Below, piece after piece: positions 1 through 5,346 of a stretch of 10,358 nucleotides of DNA. Below the pieces are notes generated by a model. It had not been told where the DNA came from and made no database searches. It saw only the letters and a list, made by a program, of their open reading frames with translations. Both the position numbers and the translations under genes were made by a program. Position 1 is the first letter of the stretch; every line of letters starts with the position of its first letter. The DNA is from Promethearchaeota archaeon (GTDB lineage: Archaea > Asgardarchaeota > Lokiarchaeia > Sigynarchaeales > SOKP01): positions 1 to 10,358 of the forward strand of contig JAEOTJ010000256.1 in assembly GCA_016839905.1 (NCBI GenBank), written 5' to 3'.

Positions 1-14
1 AAAAAAAAAAAAAA
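1..14 (-). terminator. Poly-T terminator of the amt-glnK operon
   Basis: Fourteen consecutive A on the plus strand read as an uninterrupted T14 run on the minus strand, beginning 6 nt after the glnK stop codon (TAA at 23-21). There is no GC-rich stem before it, which fits archaeal intrinsic termination on a bare U-tract. The run touches the window edge, so it may be longer. Confidence 0.6.
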
Positions 15-20
15 TTATAT

Positions 21-362
21 TTATAATATACTTTCTCCTCTTTCCTTTGTTCTTATTCTGATTGCGTCGGATATTGGGGAGATAAATATTTTTCCATCTC
101 CTGGTTTTCCAGTTTGGGCTTTTTCAATAATTATTTCTATTATTTCCTCTACATTGATCTTATCACTAATTATTATCTCTAGTTTTAGTTTATCTATCCA
201 CGGCAAGCAATATTCTCCTGCTCTCCCCATCAATTTGATCCCTTTTTGAGCACCGTGACCACGTACATTATATATCGTCATTCCCTTTATTCCTTTCTCA
301 TCTAAAGCTTCTTTAACAGGCTCTAACTTTTCAGGTCTAATAAATACTTCGATCTTTTTCAT
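21..362 (-). CDS. glnK: PII family nitrogen regulatory protein GlnK
   Basis: This 113-residue PII protein would form a trimer that binds ATP/ADP and 2-oxoglutarate and plugs or opens the Amt channel through its T-loop. It aligns along its whole length with E. coli GlnB (112 aa), with one extra residue between positions 69 and 82. The visible signature residues are the N-terminal MKKIE strand, Gly37, Gln39 and Lys40 at the T-loop base, Arg47 (the residue that enters the Amt pore in GlnK-AmtB complexes), Tyr51, Lys58, the TGKPGDGKIF nucleotide loop at 84-93, and the IRIRT end at 101-105 with Arg102 and Arg104. Position 46, Tyr in E. coli, is Gly here. Tyr51 is the uridylylation site in enterobacteria, but no GlnD is present and archaea generally lack it, so modification is not implied. 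The ATG at 362 is supported by a strong Shine-Dalgarno GAGGTGAT at 374-367. The gene follows amt by 9 nt and is surely cotranscribed with it. Confidence 0.95.
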   Translation of the reverse strand: MKKIEVFIRPEKLEPVKEALDEKGIKGMTIYNVRGHGAQKGIKLMGRAGEYCLPWIDKLKLEIIISDKINVEEIIEIIIEKAQTGKPGDGKIFISPISDAIRIRTKERGESIL

Positions 363-366
363 TTTA

Positions 367-374
367 TCACCTCA
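367..374 (-). promoter_or_regulatory. Shine-Dalgarno site of glnK
   Basis: On the minus strand GAGGTGAT lies 4 nt before the glnK ATG. It overlaps the amt TGA stop (374-372), so ribosomes ending amt are positioned to start glnK. It is the clearest Shine-Dalgarno sequence in the window and settles the glnK start. Confidence 0.75.
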
Positions 375-1568
375 TCCTACCTTTTCTCCGTGAAGTGGAA
401 TGTCCAAACCAATATATTCCATTTCAGGAGGGACTCTAAACCCTATAGTTTTATTTATGATCCAAGCTAATGCAAGCGTAACACCAAAACTAAACCCGAT
501 AGTTACAATAACCCCTACGGTTTGTATCCATACTTGTCCGGGATTTCCAATGATTGCACCTTCAGCGCCAACAGTGGCAAAAATTCCCGTAGCGATTGCT
601 CCCCAGATTCCACCTGTACCATGTATAGATATTGCGTCTAATGATTCGTCTACTTTAGATTTAGCTCGTTTTTCCAAGACAAATAAGCATATTACTCCTG
701 AAACCGCACCTATAAGAAGGGCAGCCCATGGAGCAACAAATCCTGCAGCAGGAGTGACAGCAACTAATCCTGCTAGAGCTCCTGAAGCGAGAGCAATAGT
801 ACTAAATTTTCCCGATTTCTTGTATTCTATAAGCATCCAAACTAAGGCACCCGCACAAGCTGCAATATGAGTATTGAACATTGCTAATATAGCAATATCA
901 TTAGCCGCTAAAGCGCTCCCTCCATTAAAGCCAAACCACCCCAGCCATAGTAGACCCGTCCCTAAAAGAACGTATGGAATATTAGAAGCTTCCATTGGTT
1001 CTTTCTGGTAATCTTGACGTGGTCCTATTACAAGTGCAACTGCCAGGGCGGCAAATCCCACATTAATATGAACAACGGTCCCTCCCGCAAAATCTAATGC
1101 GCCCATAGCACCTAACCAACCTCCCGCACCCCAAACCCAGTGGGCGATTGGAGAATAGACAATAATGAGCCAAATCGAAATAAATATTACAAAAGCTCCA
1201 AAATTAACTCTTTCTGAGAATGGACTTGCTATTATTGCAACAGTTATAATCGCAAACATTAGTTGGAAAGTCATAAATAGCATATCAGGAATATTAGGTG
1301 AATAGGTATTACCCGAATCCACATTCATTAATCCTGCATAATCCAACCCTCCTATAAATCCCCCACCAACATCAGGAGCAAAGGCAAGACTATAGGATAT
1401 GAAAAACCAGATTATAGATACAACAGCAATTGATACAAAACACATAGCCATCATATTTATCATGCTTTTTTTGCGCAGTAAGCCACCGTAGAAGAATGCA
1501 AGAGCTGGAGTCATTATAAAAACCAATCCGCTGCAAATCAGAATATACGTAATATCTGCGGCTGACAT
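372..1568 (-). CDS. amt: Ammonium transporter (Amt/AmtB family)
   Basis: This 398-residue membrane protein of the Amt/Mep/Rh family conducts ammonium as a homotrimer. The hydrophobic profile fits the usual eleven transmembrane helices, starting directly with the first helix (LICSGLVFIM region) and without a long cleavable signal peptide. Pore residues are recognisable. Phe105 and Phe214 match the Phe gate, Trp146 and Ser218 the recruitment site, and Asp159 the conserved structural Asp. His167 (in VVHINVG) and His316 (in SIHGTGG) are the twin histidines. The cytosolic tail from 378 keeps the R-V-P-P-E-x-E-x-x-G-L-D-x-P-x-H-G-E pattern that contacts GlnK and couples the subunits. The ATG at 1568 has GTGAT at 1581-1577, an 8-nt spacer. 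The gene is followed after 9 nt by glnK, the classic pairing. It is divergently oriented from nadE. Confidence 0.96.
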   Translation of the reverse strand: MSAADITYILICSGLVFIMTPALAFFYGGLLRKKSMINMMAMCFVSIAVVSIIWFFISYSLAFAPDVGGGFIGGLDYAGLMNVDSGNTYSPNIPDMLFMTFQLMFAIITVAIIASPFSERVNFGAFVIFISIWLIIVYSPIAHWVWGAGGWLGAMGALDFAGGTVVHINVGFAALAVALVIGPRQDYQKEPMEASNIPYVLLGTGLLWLGWFGFNGGSALAANDIAILAMFNTHIAACAGALVWMLIEYKKSGKFSTIALASGALAGLVAVTPAAGFVAPWAALLIGAVSGVICLFVLEKRAKSKVDESLDAISIHGTGGIWGAIATGIFATVGAEGAIIGNPGQVWIQTVGVIVTIGFSFGVTLALAWIINKTIGFRVPPEMEYIGLDIPLHGEKVG

Positions 1569-1618
1569 TTTTATTTATCACATCTTTTTTTGTTTTTTTT
1601 ATGTTTATATTTTTTTGT

Positions 1619-1632
1619 AAAATATATATTTT
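1619..1632 (-). promoter_or_regulatory. Likely TATA box of amt-glnK
   Basis: AAAATATATATTTT is a self-complementary AT-box about 50 to 63 nt upstream of the amt start. An archaeal TATA box here would place the transcript start near 1600, leaving a leader of about 30 nt that contains the GTGAT ribosome site. In such AT-rich DNA the match could be fortuitous, and its symmetry means it does not fix a direction. Confidence 0.35.
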
Positions 1633-1766
1633 GAATCTTAATTAAAAAGAGTATAATTGCAAATATAAAGCTGATTGAGAATTAAAACTACACCTTATGA
1701 AAATTTAGGTAATAAACTTTATCTTTTAAGCGCGAGTGTGAACATTTTTATTATTATATGATAAAG

Positions 1767-1781
1767 TATGAACTTTTCATA
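1767..1781. repeat. Inverted repeat in the amt/nadE divergent intergenic region
   Basis: TATGAA, a 3-nt CTT spacer and TTCATA form a perfect 6-3-6 dyad in the 276-bp region between the divergent amt and nadE starts. GTGTGAAC at 1736-1743 resembles the left flank GTATGAAC at 1766-1773. A regulator site is possible but unproven. The rest of this intergenic region is AT-rich and shows no gene. A TTTTAAAAATA stretch at 1820-1830 may be the nadE TATA box, which would make the nadE mRNA nearly leaderless. Confidence 0.3.
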
Positions 1782-1844
1782 ACAGAGTAAATAAAGCTAT
1801 AGAACATTAGTAAACAAAATTTTAAAAATAAAACTCACCTAAAA

Positions 1845-3488
1845 ATGAAGCAATTAAAAGTGTGTTTAGGGCAAATTAACCCTATAGTAGCTGATGTAGA
1901 GTATAACGCAAATAAAATCGTTAAGATCATTCAGAACCATCAGGAGGTGGATATTATAGTTTTTCCAGAGATGAGCCTAGTTGGTTATCCATTGATGGAT
2001 CATATCCTCGATCCATTAATGCAAAAAGGGAACTTAGAGGCAATAGAGAGGATAAAGAATATTAATTCTAAAGCAACAATAATATTGGGTACTTTTACTG
2101 AGCCAGAAGAGTTAATTGGAAAACTCCAACCATTTTACAATTCAGCAGTCGTTATCAAAGGAGATGAAGTCATATACACAGAAAATAAACGACTGCTTCC
2201 CAATTACGATGTTTTTGACGAACGCAGATATTTTTCCTTTGATAAGAAGTTTAAACCAATTGATATTAATGGTGCAAAAACGGGTATATTAATTTGTGAG
2301 GATATTTGGGATAACACTTATGATATTAAAGTGTCAAATAACCTTGTATCAAATGGAGCAGAAATTTTAATAGTTATTAACGCTTCTCCTTACCATATTA
2401 AAAAAATCGAGCTAAGACAAGATCTTATAAAGAAAAAATCAAAAATGTTCTCAATTCCAATTATTTATTTAAATACGGTAGGTGGTCTTGATGAGATAGT
2501 TTTTGATGGACAGAGTTTTGTTACAAATAAAATAGGTCAAGTAATTCATCAAGCAAAAGCTTTTGAAGAAGATATAGTTGAAGTTGATATTGATTTAGAG
2601 AATAACGAGCCCATTGAATATTTACCGCTAATATTAGACTGGAGAGAGGAGGTAATAAGCGCATTAAAATTAAATGTCTACGATTATTATCATAAAAGTG
2701 GATTTTTTAATGGTGTTGTTTTAGGGTTAAGCGGGGGAATAGATTCTGCAATTACTTCTTACATATGCGCTGAAGCTCTCAGACCTGAAAAAGTCACCAA
2801 TATAATGATGCCTACTAGATACACTTCTCAAGAGAGTATAGATCTCGCTCGCGATCTCTGTGAAAACATGCAAATGAATTACATTATTCATCCAATAGAT
2901 GATATTTTCGAGGAGTATGAAAAGGATTTAAAGAAAAATATGGGAGATCTAAAGTTTGATGTTGCAGATGAGAACCTACAGGCAAGGATTCGAGCAACTA
3001 TACTCATGTATTATTCCAACAAGTTTAATTGGTTGTTAGTTTCTACGGGTAATAAATCAGAGATCGGAGTTGGTTATTGTACTTTATATGGAGATACATG
3101 TGGAGGTAAAAATATTCCTGGAGACCTTTTAAAGGTCCAAATATATGATATATGTGAGTGGATTAATAGAGAAAAGGAGATAATCCCAAAGGGGATTATT
3201 ACTCGCCCTCCTACGGCAGAATTAAGAGAAAATCAAAAAGATGAAGATTCATTACCACCTTATAGCATTTTAGACCATATTTTAGAAGAGATTATTAAAC
3301 ATGGAATAGGTAATGAATTAAAACATCTAGAAGAGAAAGGAATTGACTCTGAAACTATTAATCGAGTTCGGAAACTATATTTAAGGTCAGAATTTAAGCG
3401 GAGACAATTAGTTCAATCAATTAAAGTTAGCGAAAGTGCTTTTGGTACAGGGAGAAGATACCCAGTATTAAAGAGGTTAAAGTTTTAA
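1845..3488 (+). CDS. nadE: Glutamine-dependent NAD+ synthetase
   Basis: This two-domain enzyme of 547 residues makes NAD+ from deamido-NAD+, ATP and glutamine in the cytoplasm. Residues 1 to about 255 are a nitrilase-superfamily glutaminase domain with the Glu-Lys-Cys triad: Glu42 in FPEMSLVGYP, Lys115 in ENKRLLP and Cys151 in LICEDIWD. Residues about 262 to 547 are the synthetase domain. It has the pyrophosphatase loop SGGIDS at 296-301, NLQARIRATILM at 377-388, STGNKSEIGVGY at 400-411, RPPTAELR at 454-461 and a C-terminal AFGTGRRYPV. The length fits the shorter bacterial-type glutamine-dependent enzymes (about 540-580 aa). The loop GDTCGG at 416-421 differs from the GDMAGG common in proteobacteria. 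No Shine-Dalgarno precedes the ATG, consistent with a leaderless or short-leader mRNA. The gene stands alone between divergent amt and codirectional glnA and is linked to them as a glutamine consumer. Confidence 0.96.
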   Translation: MKQLKVCLGQINPIVADVEYNANKIVKIIQNHQEVDIIVFPEMSLVGYPLMDHILDPLMQKGNLEAIERIKNINSKATIILGTFTEPEELIGKLQPFYNSAVVIKGDEVIYTENKRLLPNYDVFDERRYFSFDKKFKPIDINGAKTGILICEDIWDNTYDIKVSNNLVSNGAEILIVINASPYHIKKIELRQDLIKKKSKMFSIPIIYLNTVGGLDEIVFDGQSFVTNKIGQVIHQAKAFEEDIVEVDIDLENNEPIEYLPLILDWREEVISALKLNVYDYYHKSGFFNGVVLGLSGGIDSAITSYICAEALRPEKVTNIMMPTRYTSQESIDLARDLCENMQMNYIIHPIDDIFEEYEKDLKKNMGDLKFDVADENLQARIRATILMYYSNKFNWLLVSTGNKSEIGVGYCTLYGDTCGGKNIPGDLLKVQIYDICEWINREKEIIPKGIITRPPTAELRENQKDEDSLPPYSILDHILEEIIKHGIGNELKHLEEKGIDSETINRVRKLYLRSEFKRRQLVQSIKVSESAFGTGRRYPVLKRLKF

Positions 3489-3512
3489 GACTCTAAAATC
3501 TTGAATTTTTAA

Positions 3513-3586
3513 TGGACAAAAAAGATTTTGTCGTTATAATTCTTGCTTTTTGTTCATTCTTTTTCTGTTATATATTCTTTTGTCCA
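3513..3586 (+). terminator. U-rich terminator region downstream of nadE, with alternative dyads
   Basis: About 25 nt after the nadE stop there is a GACAAAA-AAGA-TTTTGTC hairpin (3515-3532, 7-bp AT-rich stem). A pyrimidine-rich stretch at 3541-3582 with several T4-T5 runs follows, typical of archaeal termination zones. TGGACAAAA at 3513-3521 can also pair with TTTTGTCCA at 3578-3586 (9 bp), giving two mutually exclusive stems. The stems are weak, so the T-rich tract is the main evidence. Confidence 0.45.
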
Positions 3587-3604
3587 CATTATTAGGTCAT
3601 TGAA

Positions 3605-3651
3605 TGATCATACCAATAACATTATATATATTTATGCACTATCTGATCATA
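3605..3651 (+). promoter_or_regulatory. glnA promoter with TGATCATA repeats flanking the TATA box
   Basis: ATTATATATATTTA at 3621-3634 is the best TATA-like box upstream of glnA and would start transcription near 3655, leaving a leader of about 58 nt. It is bracketed by two identical TGATCATA octamers at 3605-3612 and 3644-3651, one upstream of the box and one near the predicted start. That arrangement suits a repressor or activator operator. A second TATA-like run (AAATATAATTTT, 3661-3672) is closer to the gene and is an alternative. There is no Shine-Dalgarno before the glnA ATG. No gene is visible in the 224-bp gap. Confidence 0.4.
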
Positions 3652-3712
3652 AATATAACTAAATATAATTTTGTATAATTAAGTAAAAAAAATATAAACA
3701 AAATGAAATAAT

Positions 3713-5065
3713 ATGATAGAAAGAGAAGATCCAGAGCGTTGGAAAATTTGCGATAAAGTAATAGAAACGGTGAAAGAGCAGGATATTAAATTAGTTTACT
3801 TCCAATGGACAGATATTCACGGAATTATTAAATCTTTTGAAATAAATGCTAAACGCATTGAAGATTTTCTTCAAGACGGAGAACATTTCGATGGGAGCTC
3901 AATAACAGGATATGGAGCTATAGAAGAGTCTGATAAAACTGCAGTACCAGATCCAACTACTTTTCAGATAATGCCCTGGCGTAAAGAGAATAAAGTCGCT
4001 AGATTCATCTGTGATATATACAAACCAGATGGAAATAGATATGAAGGCGATCCGCGTTATATACTCCAGAGAGTAGTTAAAAAAGCTACTGCCCTTGGAT
4101 ATAGTTATTCTTGTGCTCCTGAACTTGAGTTTTTTGTTATTGATACAGATACAGGGAAGGCATTTAAGCCTGGTGATATGCGTGGATATTTTGATTATGA
4201 CCCTTATGATATAAATGAACAAATGCGGTATAGGATTAATGAGTATTGTGATGCTATGGGTATAGAAACCGAAGCAATACATCATGAAGTTGCCCATGGA
4301 CAGCATGAGGTAGATTTTAAGTATGATAAAGCGGTTGAAACTGCCGATAATACAATAACTCTTAAAACAATAATCAAAACTGTGGCCGCTCAAGATGGGA
4401 TGATTGGCACTTTTATGCCCAAACCATTTGCAGGAATTAATGGTAGCGGCATGCATGTCCATCAGAGTTTATGGAAGGATGGTAAAAATATCTTTTATGA
4501 TGAAAATGATAAAGACTATATCTCTATGACCATGAAAAAGTTTATAGCTGGTCAGCTTTATCATGCAAAAGCTATGTGTGCTGTGTTGAGTAGTTGGCCA
4601 AATTCCTATAAGCGCTTAGTACCAGGCTATGAGGCACCAGTATATATAGCATGGGGATTTAGAAATCGATCTCCGCTTATTCGGGTGCCGGACTTTAGCG
4701 GAAAACCAAATGCTGCGCGTTGTGAAATTAGGTGTCCCGATCCTGCAGGAAATCCATACCTTCAATTTGCGGTGCTTCTGGCTACAGGATTATATGGATT
4801 AACAACTGATGATATTAAAGTACCTGAAGCTACTGATGCAAATGTTTATCACTTTTCAACAAAAGACCTTGAAAAGTCGGAGATTGATGCGCTTCCAGGG
4901 AGTTTAAGATCCGCCTTAGTAGAATTCAGGGATTCAGAATTTATGAAAGAGACTCTTGGTGAGGATCCTTGGAAAAACTTTTATTACGCCAAATTGGAAG
5001 AGTTCGATGCCTATAGAATTAATGTAAGCCAATGGGAAAGAGATAGATATATTGTAAAACTCTAA
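3713..5065 (+). CDS. glnA: Glutamine synthetase, type I-alpha
   Basis: This dodecameric cytosolic enzyme, 450 residues, makes glutamine from glutamate, ammonia and ATP. The N-terminal beta-grasp (to about residue 100) carries Asp34 and FDGSSITG at 59-66. The catalytic domain shows PELEFF at 136-141 (Glu137, Glu139) and HHEVAHGQHEVD at 190-201 (Glu192, Glu199). It also has GSGMHVH at 244-250 (His248), NSYKRLVPGYEAPV at 297-310 with the flap Glu307, RNRSPLIRVP at 317-326, and EIRCPDPAGNPYL at 338-350 (Glu338, Arg340). It is close to full-length Bacillus GlnA (444 aa). It lacks the GSI-beta insertion and the NLYDLPPEE adenylylation context, having NVYHFSTKD at 377-385, so control by adenylylation is not expected. 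The residue matching B. subtilis Arg62, needed for feedback inhibition there, is Ala69. The ATG at 3713 gives the natural family N-terminus. It is probably transcribed on its own: a T-run follows the stop at once. Confidence 0.97.
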   Translation: MIEREDPERWKICDKVIETVKEQDIKLVYFQWTDIHGIIKSFEINAKRIEDFLQDGEHFDGSSITGYGAIEESDKTAVPDPTTFQIMPWRKENKVARFICDIYKPDGNRYEGDPRYILQRVVKKATALGYSYSCAPELEFFVIDTDTGKAFKPGDMRGYFDYDPYDINEQMRYRINEYCDAMGIETEAIHHEVAHGQHEVDFKYDKAVETADNTITLKTIIKTVAAQDGMIGTFMPKPFAGINGSGMHVHQSLWKDGKNIFYDENDKDYISMTMKKFIAGQLYHAKAMCAVLSSWPNSYKRLVPGYEAPVYIAWGFRNRSPLIRVPDFSGKPNAARCEIRCPDPAGNPYLQFAVLLATGLYGLTTDDIKVPEATDANVYHFSTKDLEKSEIDALPGSLRSALVEFRDSEFMKETLGEDPWKNFYYAKLEEFDAYRINVSQWERDRYIVKL

Positions 5066-5082
5066 TTTTTTCTTTTTTTTTT
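5066..5082 (+). terminator. Poly-T terminator of glnA
   Basis: TTTTTTCTTTTTTTTTT begins on the base after the glnA stop codon. It is an archaeal-type U-tract terminator without a stem and suggests that the downstream three-gene operon has its own promoter. Confidence 0.65.
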
Positions 5083-5179
5083 CAAAATTTATTATAATAT
5101 AACTCATATATTCTGAACATTTTTTAATAAAACCTTAATATCCTATCCTATTGTTCATTTAATATTATTATAAAGCAGA

Positions 5180-5195
5180 GGAAATGATCATTTTC
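5180..5195. promoter_or_regulatory. Palindrome GGAA-ATGATCAT-TTTC, possible nitrogen operator
   Basis: A perfect 12-bp palindrome AAATGATCATTT (5182-5193) shares the TGATCA core with the two octamers at the glnA promoter. Read as GGAA-N8-TTTC it differs by one base from GGAA-N8-TTCC, the operator described for the archaeal nitrogen repressor NrpR in Methanococcus. No regulator gene is visible here, so the assignment is a suggestion. It lies about 150 nt before the next gene. Confidence 0.3.
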
Positions 5196-5225
5196 TCATA
5201 AAAAGCTGAAAATAATAAAACTTAA

Positions 5226-5323
5226 AAGTTATAAGATAATATAACTTATTAAGGAAAATATATACTAAATATAGTATAATATAGATTTTTAAAACTTCTG
5301 TCAGCATTTTATTATAAAAAATG
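5226..5323 (+). promoter_or_regulatory. Inverted-repeat-rich promoter region of the PPDK-like/hdrBC/gltB1 operon
   Basis: Three dyads follow each other. AAGTTATA-N6-TATAACTT is at 5226-5247, and its stem extends to about 12 bp (TTAA outer arms, 5222-5252) if A5248 is bulged. TATACTA-N4-TAGTATA is at 5261-5278, and CATTTT-N7-AAAATG at 5305-5323. TATA-like sequence at 5257-5284 is the likely core promoter, because the Shine-Dalgarno at 5333-5338 requires a start site upstream of it. No gene is visible between 5066 and 5346. Confidence 0.35.
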
Positions 5324-5332
5324 TTAAATATA

Positions 5333-5338
5333 GGAGAT
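5333..5338 (+). promoter_or_regulatory. Shine-Dalgarno site of the PPDK-like gene
   Basis: GGAGAT with an 8-nt spacer to the ATG at 5347. It supports that start and implies a leadered mRNA for this operon. Confidence 0.55.
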
Positions 5339-5346
5339 AAAACACT

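Noticed and set aside
400..870. 156-codon open frame on the plus strand opposite amt
   Set aside because: It lies wholly inside the well-supported amt gene and its translation is low-complexity Pro/Ala/Thr-rich, as expected from the complement of membrane-protein codons. No family features are visible.
3703..3711. Mini-ORF ATG-AAA-TAA just before the glnA start as a regulatory leader peptide
   Set aside because: Two codons in an AT-rich leader without a ribosome site are expected by chance.
3899..4462. 187-codon minus-strand open frame opposite glnA
   Set aside because: It is contained in glnA, has no ribosome site or recognisable domain, and looks like an antisense shadow in AT-rich DNA.
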